A stretch of DNA of 8,118 bases from Chloroflexota bacterium (GCA_963169135.1 CAUJEQ010000116.1:1-8118), one strand, 5' to 3'; shown: positions 1 through 5,082, counted from the stretch's first letter. Notes: generated from the letters alone by a model not told the origin. A program made the numbers and translations.

Positions 1-123
1 GCGGACGTGGCGGAGCGGGCCGGGACGATCGCGTGGGACGTGATCGCGTCGCTACAGGGGAGGCTGCCGAGGCTCTACCACCGCGCGGGCGAGGTCGAGC
101 AGATAGCGCCACCGCTCTGGTAA
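1..123 (+). CDS. alr: Alanine racemase, C-terminal end (partial)
   Basis: The window opens inside a reading frame that gives 40 residues and stops with TAA at 121-123. The visible tail contains AERAGTIAWDVIASLQGRLP followed by RLY. This matches the C-terminal signature of PLP-dependent alanine racemases (E-x-A-G-T-I-x-Y/W-E/D-hydrophobic, then R-hydrophobic-P-R-hydrophobic-Y), which lies in the beta-barrel domain completing the active site at the dimer interface. The enzyme interconverts L- and D-alanine in the cytoplasm to supply D-Ala for peptidoglycan. The conserved catalytic Lys and Tyr lie upstream of the window and cannot be checked. The gene runs convergently towards the CpaE-like gene. 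The call rests on a short tail, so the family is likely but not certain. Confidence 0.75.
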   Translation, partial: ADVAERAGTIAWDVIASLQGRLPRLYHRAGEVEQIAPPLW

Positions 124-291
124 TTCCGAGGCGCGTCAGGAGTGATGCGCGGCGGCGGCGGTCTCACCACCAGAGGGTGTCCCGGGAACGCGTTGACGCA
201 GTGGCGCCGACCCGGCGGCGTGCGGGCGACTCACATCCCAGCGCACCATGACCGGCGGCCCTCGAATGAGGCGGTAGCGAGACGTTTGCCG

Positions 292-326
292 GTGGTAGGG
301 GCGTATGGCCATACGCCCACTACCAC
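292..326. repeat. Near-perfect palindrome, 17 pairs with one bulged A
   Basis: The centre lies between 308 and 309. Positions 299-308 pair perfectly with 309-318, giving a 20-bp uninterrupted palindrome. After one unpaired A at 319, positions 292-298 pair with 320-326. As RNA it would fold into a long hairpin with almost no loop, identical for either strand. It could be a bidirectional terminator, a dimeric protein-binding site or a small dispersed palindromic element. No T-run follows on either side, so the terminator reading is only inferred from the convergent context. Confidence 0.6.
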
Positions 327-358
327 TCGCCATTCCTGGCGCGCCTCAGAAAGCCAGG

Positions 359-384
359 CGCCCCCGGGGCTTCTACCGGGGGCG
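359..384. terminator. GC-rich hairpin, possible two-way terminator
   Basis: Nine consecutive pairs form between 359-367 and 376-384 (CGCCCCCGG with CCGGGGGCG) around an 8-nt loop. The hairpin lies 31 bp beyond the stop codon of the CpaE-like gene on the minus strand and about 235 bp beyond alr on the plus strand, so it suits the former better. On the minus strand the stem is followed by a short pyrimidine-rich stretch containing CTTTCT rather than a true T-run. Termination activity is therefore probable but unproven. Confidence 0.45.
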
Positions 385-415
385 TGACTGGAGAGGCAGG
401 CATGAAGGGGGATGG

Positions 416-1660
416 CTAGACGGCGATCTCCCTGCGTTCGGGATCGTGGCTGGTGGCCTTGCGCGAACCGAACACTCCGAAGAAGCGCCGGCGCACGGCC
501 GCATCGGGGAGGGCGTTCAGGGAATCCGGCGAACCCGCGGCGTGCGCGGCGATGCGGGCGAACACCACGGCGGCGGGCGAACTGGCTCGCCAGGTCACCA
601 CCGGCGCGCCCAGCTGGGTCGCCTTGCGCACGTTGCGGTCGAAGGGGACTTCGTGGTCCACCGCGTGGCCGATGGCGAACTCCACGTCCGCGCGGTCCGG
701 TCCTTCCTGGTCGTGGCCATGGATAAGGGTCACGATGACCTGCTCTTCGGCGAGCCCCTTCAGGGAGAAGTGTTCGAGGAGCAGCGCGGTGTTCTTCAGG
801 CTCGAAAGCTCGGAACTGGTCACGACGACTACTCGGTCGGCGACCCCGACGGCAGCAGCGACAACGTCGTTGAAGGTGCCCGGCGTATCGAGGATGACAA
901 CGTCGAACATCCCCGCGGCGAAGCGGACGAGGTCCTGGATCTGTTCGGGCGAGCAGCTCAGCCAGCTGCGATAGTCACGCGGAGCGGGGAGGATGCAGGC
1001 GCCGGAATCGTGGCGGAGTAGCAGCTTGCGGAAGGTCTCGCGGTCGAGGCCCTCGACCTCACGGGCGACCTCGGAGACGGTGTATTCGGCTGCGATGTCC
1101 ATCATGATGGCGACATCGCCGAAGCGGGTATCGAGGTCGATCAGGAGGACGGACTGGCGGCCACCCTGGGCGATGGCGGCGGCGAGGTTGGTGCTGGTGG
1201 TGGTCTTGCCGATGCCCCCCTTCTGGCCGACGACGGCGATGACGCGGGCGCCAGTATCGGCCGGCGCCGGAACGGTGGAGGCTGCTGCCTTGCGCAGCGC
1301 GCGGTCGATGACGGCCGAGACCTGGGAACTGGAGATGTTGCCGTGCAGGAAGTCGTTGACCCCGCTCTGCATGAGGCGGCGTTCGACCATGGGCGACCAA
1401 TCCGCGGTGTACGCGACGATGGTGGCGTCCGGCACGATGGCGCGGGCGAAGTCGACGGTCTGGAGCGCGCGCTGAAGGGGCTGTTCGATGGCGACGAAGA
1501 GGAGATCCGGCTCCATCTCCTGGATCGTTTGTTGGGCGACCAGCCCGTGGGGCCGTTCAAGGTCAACCAGCAGTCCTGCGCGCTGCACTTTGGAGCGCAG
1601 TACTTCGCGGCTCATTTCGTCGCTATCTACGATCAGGGTTCGCAGTTGTGCGGTAGTCAT
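416..1660 (-). CDS. cpaE: CpaE/TadZ-like ATPase with degenerate receiver domain
   Basis: This 414-residue protein has two parts. Residues 5-122 look like a response-regulator receiver fold (LIVDSDE at 9-15, with D12 and D14 in the acidic pocket), but the phospho-acceptor position is Ala57 (DLLFVAIEQP) and the conserved Lys after DFL (103-105) is missing. Residues 138-375 are a MinD/ParA-type ATPase. They have the deviant Walker A KGGIGKTT (147-154, signature Lys147 and Lys152), LLIDLDTRFGD (172-182) as the A' segment, and Walker B-like VVILDTPG (254-261). This architecture is that of CpaE/TadZ, which localises the Flp/Tad pilus or secretion machine. The tail from about 388 is basic and aromatic (RRRFFGVF) and could touch the membrane. 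I chose the ATG at 1660 because the receiver fold begins at once. An in-frame ATG at 1786 would add 42 residues of unrelated sequence. The gene is divergent from a stand-alone receiver gene, and no other tad genes are adjacent. Confidence 0.85.
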   Translation of the reverse strand: MTTAQLRTLIVDSDEMSREVLRSKVQRAGLLVDLERPHGLVAQQTIQEMEPDLLFVAIEQPLQRALQTVDFARAIVPDATIVAYTADWSPMVERRLMQSGVNDFLHGNISSSQVSAVIDRALRKAAASTVPAPADTGARVIAVVGQKGGIGKTTTSTNLAAAIAQGGRQSVLLIDLDTRFGDVAIMMDIAAEYTVSEVAREVEGLDRETFRKLLLRHDSGACILPAPRDYRSWLSCSPEQIQDLVRFAAGMFDVVILDTPGTFNDVVAAAVGVADRVVVVTSSELSSLKNTALLLEHFSLKGLAEEQVIVTLIHGHDQEGPDRADVEFAIGHAVDHEVPFDRNVRKATQLGAPVVTWRASSPAAVVFARIAAHAAGSPDSLNALPDAAVRRRFFGVFGSRKATSHDPERREIAV

Positions 1661-1715
1661 GGTGTTCCGTCCAGTTTCAGCGTTGTACCCGCCCGTCCAT
1701 CGCATATTCACCGGC

Positions 1716-1743
1716 TTGACACGGTTTGGGAATGGGGTAGCAG
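1716..1743 (+). promoter_or_regulatory. Possible promoter towards the receiver gene
   Basis: A perfect TTGACA (1716-1721) is followed after 16 nt by TAGCAG (1738-1743), a weak -10 match. Transcription from here would leave an untranslated leader of about 135 nt before the receiver gene at 1884. The -35 is convincing but the -10 is poor. I could not find a clear promoter for the opposite CpaE-like gene within 1661-1883. Confidence 0.35.
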
Positions 1744-1744
1744 A

Positions 1745-1798
1745 GGTGTACGAAGACTTCCTATGAAGTTCCAACCGGAGTGTCACCGTGTGTACACC
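1745..1798. promoter_or_regulatory. Spaced inverted repeat GGTGTAC / GTACACC
   Basis: GGTGTAC at 1745-1751 and its exact reverse complement GTACACC at 1792-1798 lie 40 nt apart in the divergent region. The right copy is inside an 8-bp palindrome GTGTACAC (1790-1797). Two facing half-sites roughly four helical turns apart, just downstream of a possible promoter, could be an operator bound with looping. Seven-base repeats can also arise by chance, so this is a suggestion only. Confidence 0.3.
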
Positions 1799-1870
1799 AG
1801 AACGTCACTGGCGATGCAAGGAACGCGTAGGAGCAGACAGTTCCGGTTGATATGGGATTGCAAGGCCGCG

Positions 1871-1878
1871 GGAGAGGG
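1871..1878 (+). promoter_or_regulatory. Ribosome binding site of the receiver gene
   Basis: GGAGAGGG ends 5 nt before the ATG at 1884. It decides the start in favour of this ATG over an internal GTG at 1986, which would begin exactly at the receiver fold. Confidence 0.6.
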
Positions 1879-1883
1879 CGTCC

Positions 1884-2330
1884 ATGGGATTGTGGCTGAG
1901 CGCCTGCAAGAATGGGGGCGTGGAAAAACCGGGCAGCGCCCCTGGTCTGGCGTCGAACCACGCGTCGAACCGTGCCCGGGGGCCCGTGATTGTGGTGGAT
2001 AGCGACCCGGCCGTGCGGCGAGTGGTGCGACTGGTGCTCGAAGGTGCCGGGTGGAGGTGCCTGACGGCAGCGGACGCTGAAACCGCCTTCGCATTGGTGG
2101 CGCGGGAGCATCCGAAATTCGTGCTGTCGGAAGTGCGGCTTGAATCCGGCAGCGGCGCCGACCTCGCGAGGCGAATCGCCATGAACGGTGGGTGGCGGCC
2201 GCGAGTGGCGCTGATGAGCGCATACCCCCGCCCTCGTCCCGGTCTGGAAGACTACTTCGTCGCGAAACCACTCTCGTTCGACCGGCTGCTGGCCCTGCTC
2301 GACGACGTAGAACAGGAGCCGGGCTGGTAG
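1884..2330 (+). CDS. Stand-alone receiver-domain protein, Asp replaced by Glu
   Basis: The 148-residue product is a single response-regulator receiver domain with no output domain, preceded by about 33 residues of low-complexity leader. Visible landmarks are VIVVDSD (35-41; acidic pocket D39 and D41), FVLSEVRL (79-86), the switch residue in ALMSAY (Ser112) and the conserved lysine in AKP (Lys128). The position of the phosphorylated Asp in ordinary receivers is Glu83 here, in an otherwise well-kept beta3 strand (P-K-F-V-L-S-E-V-R-L). A Glu at this site cannot be phosphorylated in the normal way and in some regulators mimics the active state. The gene is divergent from the CpaE-like ATPase, whose own receiver domain is also missing the Asp. 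A partner or output is not visible. It could be a signalling adaptor or a TadZ-type localisation factor; the function is not known. Confidence 0.8.
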   Translation: MGLWLSACKNGGVEKPGSAPGLASNHASNRARGPVIVVDSDPAVRRVVRLVLEGAGWRCLTAADAETAFALVAREHPKFVLSEVRLESGSGADLARRIAMNGGWRPRVALMSAYPRPRPGLEDYFVAKPLSFDRLLALLDDVEQEPGW

Positions 2331-2364
2331 ACCAACTGCAAGACACAAAGGGCGCACAGGGTTC

Positions 2365-2381
2365 GCCACCGGGCCGGTGGC
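2365..2381. repeat. Short perfect inverted repeat GCCACCGG-G-CCGGTGGC
   Basis: Eight bases (2365-2372) are the exact reverse complement of 2374-2381 with a single G between them. It lies 34 bp after the receiver gene stop and 48 bp before the hydrolase start. It could be a compact terminator hairpin without a T-run, or an operator for the hydrolase. There is no further evidence for either. Confidence 0.4.
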
Positions 2382-2416
2382 ATGTGGCGTCTGGTGCGAT
2401 GCCCGGGCTGGTGGGC

Positions 2417-2422
2417 TACCAT
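2417..2422 (+). promoter_or_regulatory. -10 box TACCAT directly before the hydrolase start
   Basis: TACCAT ends 7 nt before the ATG at 2430 and no Shine-Dalgarno sequence is present between them. The spacing puts transcription start at or next to the ATG, as in leaderless genes of Deinococcus-Thermus and Actinobacteria with a TANNNT box. No good -35 match is seen about 17 nt upstream. Confidence 0.55.
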
Positions 2423-2429
2423 CCCGGCC

Positions 2430-3344
2430 ATGAATATCACCCTCGACTGGCTCGGCTGCGCGACGTTCCGGCTCACCATCGATGACACCGTCATCTTCCT
2501 CGACGCGTATATGGACCGGGTGCCGGCAGCACCGCCCGTGGGGTTGCGCGCGGCGGAGGTGACTAGGGCTGACTTCGTGCTCGTGGGGCATGCCCACTTC
2601 GACCACATCGCGGGTGCGGAGATCATCGCGAAGAACACGGGCGCGCGGGTCATCGGTTCGCACGAGAGCTGCCGTGTGATGACGGACCAGGGCGTGCCCG
2701 CGGGGCAGCTGCTGCCCTCGCAGGGCGGGGAGCGCCACCGGCTGGCCGAGGACGTCACTGTGCGGGTGCTGCCGGGCCTGCATTCATGCACCTGGGTGAC
2801 GGGAGGGCTTTCGAGCACCGAAGTTGCCACCGGACACCTGGGCCTGTGCGAGGACGATCGGGCAGCGCTGGCGGCGCGAGGCGGGCTCGGCGCGACGATC
2901 GGTGCGCGGGCGGGCCTCGCCGACGATGCGGCGCAGCAGCTGCGAGAGCATCTCGCCGGGGCGGTCGGGAGTGGCCACACGGGCGGGCCCCTCTGCTACC
3001 TGATCGAAACGCCGGCGGGTTCGATCTTCTGGCAGGACACGTCAGGGTGCTGGACGGGCGTGCTGCGCGACCTGCGGCCGGATGTGGCGATCCTGGCGGC
3101 GGCGGGCCGGGGAAACATCGACGGGGAGCCGATCCAGGGCTCGCTGGCGCACTTCGTGGCCCGGGAGGCCGACCTGCTCCGGCCGCGGACCATCGTCCTC
3201 GGGCACCACGACAACTGGATGCCGCCGATCACCTCAAAGGGCGGCACGGACGTGGCGCCGATCCGGGAAGAGCTTTCCCGGGTCGTGCCGCACGCGGTGC
3301 TGCTGGAGCCGGGCTACATGGCAGGGACGCGGTTGTTGGGCTGA
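2430..3344 (+). CDS. Metallo-beta-lactamase-fold metal-dependent hydrolase
   Basis: The 304-residue protein has the metal-binding signature of the metallo-beta-lactamase superfamily: HAHFDH (H54, H56, D58, H59), a following histidine in PGLHS (H118), an aspartate in FWQDTSG (D203) that would bridge two metals, and a late histidine pair in LGHHDNW (H259/H260). These suit a two-zinc or similar centre. The N-terminus (ITLDWLGCATFRLTIDD) resembles the UlaG/UPF0173-like branch, where a hydrophobic strand leads to WxGxxxF. No signal peptide or membrane segment is seen, so a cytoplasmic enzyme is likely. The substrate cannot be told from sequence; lactonase, phosphodiesterase and nuclease activities all occur in this superfamily. 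The ATG at 2430 was chosen because the fold begins there and a TACCAT box sits just before it. An in-frame ATG at 2382 would add 16 residues with no family resemblance. The selC gene follows 104 bp downstream. Confidence 0.85.
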   Translation: MNITLDWLGCATFRLTIDDTVIFLDAYMDRVPAAPPVGLRAAEVTRADFVLVGHAHFDHIAGAEIIAKNTGARVIGSHESCRVMTDQGVPAGQLLPSQGGERHRLAEDVTVRVLPGLHSCTWVTGGLSSTEVATGHLGLCEDDRAALAARGGLGATIGARAGLADDAAQQLREHLAGAVGSGHTGGPLCYLIETPAGSIFWQDTSGCWTGVLRDLRPDVAILAAAGRGNIDGEPIQGSLAHFVAREADLLRPRTIVLGHHDNWMPPITSKGGTDVAPIREELSRVVPHAVLLEPGYMAGTRLLG

Positions 3345-3404
3345 CGGCTCACTGCCGGGCGCCGGACGGAGCGCCAGCGGCTTGCTGAGGTGGCCGGGTT
3401 CAGG

Positions 3405-3420
3405 CTCGCAACTCGCAACT
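3405..3420 (+). repeat. Tandem 7-mer CTCGCAA, 2.3 copies, upstream of selC
   Basis: CTCGCAA occurs at 3405-3411 and 3412-3418 and then begins again (CT). The second copy contains TCGCAA, which sits 18 nt before the selC -10 box and would serve as a weak -35. The repeat may be chance slippage or a short binding site. Confidence 0.35.
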
Positions 3421-3436
3421 GCGCGGGGGCATCCGC

Positions 3437-3442
3437 TACCCT
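3437..3442 (+). promoter_or_regulatory. -10 box TACCCT of the selenocysteine tRNA gene
   Basis: TACCCT ends 6 nt before the first nucleotide of the mature tRNA (3449). If this is the promoter, RNA synthesis starts at or within a base or two of the mature 5' end. The box resembles the TACCAT and TAACCT boxes before the protein genes nearby. The -35 is weak (TCGCAA, 3413-3418). Confidence 0.5.
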
Positions 3443-3448
3443 TGCGGC

Positions 3449-3546
3449 GGGAGTGGAGGGGGCCCGGTGGCTTCCGCCGTCTTCAAAACGGTTGCGCGGC
3501 CGCACAAGCGGTCGCGGGTGGGTTCGACTCCCATGCACTCCCGCCA
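3449..3546 (+). tRNA. selC: Selenocysteine tRNA, anticodon UCA
   Basis: This tRNA reads UGA as selenocysteine. It is charged with serine, converted by selenocysteine synthase and delivered by SelB. All parts of the bacterial tRNA-Sec fold are visible. The acceptor strands are 3449-3456 and 3535-3542, followed by discriminator G3543 and an encoded CCA (3544-3546). The 6-bp D stem pairs 3459-3464 with 3469-3474 around the four-base loop CGGT, the same as in E. coli selC. The anticodon arm (3476-3480/3488-3492) carries the loop CTTCAAA with anticodon TCA at 3483-3485. The variable arm is 9 bp (3495-3503/3508-3516) with loop ACAA. The T arm has the loop TTCGACT (3523-3529). The length is 98 nt, typical of selC. 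One oddity is that the eighth acceptor pair would be G3456-G3535, a mismatch. The T stem base is a G-U pair, as in E. coli. Its presence implies selA, selB and selD elsewhere in the genome. Confidence 0.95.
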
Positions 3547-3616
3547 CTGGCTCCGCCCCGCCATTAGCGATTGGCCGTTGGCACTTCGCCCCACCCTTCA
3601 TTGTTGACCTAGTCAC

Positions 3617-3645
3617 TCGACTTTCTCCGGGGCACCGCGTACCAT
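3617..3645 (+). promoter_or_regulatory. Promoter of the rhodanese gene
   Basis: TCGACT (3617-3622) and TACCAT (3640-3645) are separated by 17 nt and each matches the sigma-70 consensus at four of six positions. Transcription would begin near 3652 and leave a leader of about 40 nt that includes the GGAGG ribosome binding site. A second TTGACC at 3604-3609 is too far from this -10. Confidence 0.55.
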
Positions 3646-3681
3646 GGGTTTCCTGCCGCTCAACCAACACAACTGTGCCAC

Positions 3682-3686
3682 GGAGG
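3682..3686 (+). promoter_or_regulatory. Ribosome binding site of the rhodanese gene
   Basis: GGAGG lies 5 nt before the ATG at 3692. It decides against the in-frame upstream ATG at 3644, which falls inside the probable -10 box. Confidence 0.8.
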
Positions 3687-3691
3687 ACCAC

Positions 3692-4555
3692 ATGTCAGAC
3701 ATCGCCGAACGCGGCTACGCCAAACCCGATGTGCTCGTCAGCACCGATTGGGTAGCCGCCCACCTCAATGACCCCAACATCCGCATCGTCGAATCGAACG
3801 AGGACCAGCTGCTGTACCCCTCCGGCCACATCCCGGGCGCGGTGCAGGTGGACTGGGCCGCTGACCTGAACGACCCGCTCCGCCGCGACTACCTCAACCG
3901 GGACGGTTTCGAAAAGCTCATGAGCCGGATTGGTGCCACGCGTGATACGGACATCGTGTTCTATGGAGACAAGAGCAACTGGTGGGCGACATACGCCTTC
4001 TGGGTCTTCCAGCTCTTCGGCCATACCAACGCGAAGGTCATGGACGGCGGCCGCCTCAAGTGGGAAAAAGAGGGCCGGCCTCTTACGCGCGAAGTCCCCA
4101 CGTACCCCGCCACCACCTACGTCGCCGCCGACCGCGACGACACGAGGATCCGCATCTTCCGCGATGAGGTCCTCAAGAAGCTTGGCGGCAGCACCCGCCT
4201 CGTCGATGTCCGCAGCCCCCAGGAATACTCGGGCGAACGCACCCACATGCCCGAATACCCGCAGGAGGGCGTGCTCCGCGGCGGCCACATCCCCGGCGCG
4301 AAGAGCGTCCCCTGGGCTCGCGCGGCCAACCCGGAGGACGGCACCTTCAAGTCCGCTGCCGAACTGAAGGCCATCTACGAAGAGGAACAGGGCCTCAACC
4401 CGGCCAACGACATCATCGCCTATTGCCGCATCGGTGAGCGCAGCTCCCACACCTGGTTCGTCCTCTCCTACCTCCTCGGCTACCCGAACGTCCGCAACTA
4501 CGATGGCTCCTGGACCGAGTGGGGCAACTCCGTCAACGTCCCCGTCGAGCGGTAG
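3692..4555 (+). CDS. Two-domain rhodanese sulfurtransferase
   Basis: This 287-residue protein consists of two tandem rhodanese domains, the length usual for thiosulfate or mercaptopyruvate sulfurtransferases. The N-terminal domain (about 13-130; SGHIPGAVQVDW at 44-55) is the non-catalytic half, with DIVFYGDKSNWWA (87-99) where an active site would be. The C-terminal domain (about 155-284) has VDVRSPQEY (171-179), GGHIPGAKSVPW (197-208) and the active loop CRIGERS with Cys245, which carries the persulfide. The arginine-containing loop (C-R-x-G-E-R) is typical of thiosulfate-using enzymes and of the SseA/CysA type common in Actinobacteria, rather than the CG(S/T)GVT loop of mercaptopyruvate enzymes. 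The protein is likely cytoplasmic, as no signal peptide is seen. It has its own promoter, lies 145 bp after selC, and is followed by a strong terminator and then sufE. Sulfur donation to Fe-S assembly or to other thiolation pathways is plausible; the actual acceptor is not shown. Confidence 0.92.
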   Translation: MSDIAERGYAKPDVLVSTDWVAAHLNDPNIRIVESNEDQLLYPSGHIPGAVQVDWAADLNDPLRRDYLNRDGFEKLMSRIGATRDTDIVFYGDKSNWWATYAFWVFQLFGHTNAKVMDGGRLKWEKEGRPLTREVPTYPATTYVAADRDDTRIRIFRDEVLKKLGGSTRLVDVRSPQEYSGERTHMPEYPQEGVLRGGHIPGAKSVPWARAANPEDGTFKSAAELKAIYEEEQGLNPANDIIAYCRIGERSSHTWFVLSYLLGYPNVRNYDGSWTEWGNSVNVPVER

Positions 4556-4581
4556 ACGTCCCGGCGCCGCACCTGCCGCGA

Positions 4582-4618
4582 AGAGGGGGCCGGGCGTCCG
4601 GCCCCCTCTGCCCCTTTT
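4582..4618 (+). terminator. Strong intrinsic terminator after the rhodanese gene
   Basis: A 12-bp perfect stem (4582-4593 with 4598-4609) closes on the tetraloop GCGT and is followed by GCCCC and then TTTT (4615-4618). It starts 27 nt after the rhodanese stop and ends 2 nt before the -10 box of sufE, so the two genes are insulated despite their closeness. Confidence 0.85.
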
Positions 4619-4620
4619 GA

Positions 4621-4626
4621 TAGGAT
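4621..4626 (+). promoter_or_regulatory. -10 box TAGGAT directly before sufE
   Basis: TAGGAT ends 6 nt before the ATG at 4633, right after the upstream terminator. A matching -35 would fall within the terminator hairpin and does not resemble the consensus. The inner AGGA could instead act as a ribosome binding site 7 nt before the ATG. If so, transcription would have to start upstream of 4621, within the terminator. The leaderless reading is simpler but not certain. Confidence 0.45.
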
Positions 4627-4632
4627 CGAACC

Positions 4633-5082
4633 ATGACGGACATGCCAGAGAGCCTGAAGACCCTCCTCGAAGACTTCCAGTTCGCGGACCGCACGGAGCG
4701 GATCGACATGCTGATCGAGTACGCCGACCGCTTCCAGGAGGTGCCCGAACGCATCGCCACGCGCCCCTTCCCGGAAGAACACCACGTGCAGAAGTGCGAG
4801 TCCGAGGCCTACGTCTGGGCCGAAGACCTGCCCGATGGCACGCTCAAGTTCCACTTCGCGGTCGAAAACCCCCAGGGCCTTTCCGCGAAGGCGTGGGCGG
4901 TGATCATGGACGAGACCCTCTCGGGCCAGCCCCTCGAAGCTGTGGCCGGCGTTCCCTGCGACTCGGTCTTCACCGTCTTCGGCAAGGACGTCTCCATGGG
5001 CAAAGGCATGGGCCTGATGGGCATCACGGACCTGGTCACAACGTTCGCCCGCCAGCGCCTGAAAGCGCGCCAGGGCGCCTGA
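4633..5082 (+). CDS. sufE: SufE, cysteine desulfuration protein
   Basis: SufE takes persulfide sulfur from the cysteine desulfurase SufS and passes it to the SufBCD scaffold for Fe-S cluster assembly in the cytoplasm. The 149-residue product has the usual family length. It shows the family landmarks: RIDMLIEYADRF (23-34), VPERIATRPFPEEHHVQKC (37-55) and the reactive Cys55 in CESEAYVW, then FHFAVENPQGLSAKAW and LMGI further on. The start at 4633 gives the expected spacing from N-terminus to the cysteine. No SufS, SufB, SufC or SufD is in the window, so this copy is outside a suf operon. It follows the rhodanese gene in the same direction but behind a terminator. Since rhodanese and SufE both carry persulfide, they may work in series, which is inferred from position only. 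Confidence 0.92.
   Translation: MTDMPESLKTLLEDFQFADRTERIDMLIEYADRFQEVPERIATRPFPEEHHVQKCESEAYVWAEDLPDGTLKFHFAVENPQGLSAKAWAVIMDETLSGQPLEAVAGVPCDSVFTVFGKDVSMGKGMGLMGITDLVTTFARQRLKARQGA

Larger units (their letters stand above)
124..415. other. Gene-free gap between convergent genes
   Basis: These 292 bases separate the alr stop codon from the stop codon of the CpaE-like gene on the opposite strand. Short open frames cross it but none has a ribosome binding site or a recognisable product. The first half (124-290) shows nothing I can identify. The second half holds three consecutive potential hairpins: 292-326, 335-358 (CCTGGC/GCCAGG with a 12-nt loop) and 359-384. An alternative pairing GCGCCT (341-346) with AGGCGC (356-361) would compete with the second and third. 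The most economical reading is a two-way transcription stop for the convergent genes, although no T-run follows any stem. Confidence 0.5.

Noticed and set aside
305..1021. 238-codon open frame on the plus strand
   Set aside because: It lies antisense to the CpaE-like ATPase, whose motifs are unmistakable. It has no recognisable domain and is a typical GC-rich shadow frame.
1661..1786. Upstream ATG at 1786 as start of the CpaE-like gene
   Set aside because: It would add 42 residues that do not belong to the receiver fold and would swallow the divergent control region.
1761..2783. 340-codon open frame on the minus strand
   Set aside because: It is antisense to the receiver gene and the first part of the hydrolase, including its HAHFDH motif. 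The composition is His/Pro/Arg-rich with no family resemblance.
3342..3344. TGA stop of the hydrolase as a possible selenocysteine codon
   Set aside because: Because selC is adjacent I looked past the stop, but the frame beyond shows no conserved continuation and the product already ends at a normal family boundary. The same holds for the TGA ending sufE.
3449..3546. Serine or leucine tRNA, which also have long variable arms
   Set aside because: The anticodon is TCA, the D stem has six pairs with a four-base loop, and the length is 98 nt. Together these point to tRNA-Sec.
3644..3691. Upstream ATG at 3644 as start of the rhodanese
   Set aside because: The ATG overlaps the probable -10 box TACCAT, whereas the ATG at 3692 has GGAGG at ideal spacing and matches the usual N-terminus.
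3695..4450. 251-codon open frame on the minus strand
   Set aside because: It is the antisense of the rhodanese coding region and has no start signal or known domain.
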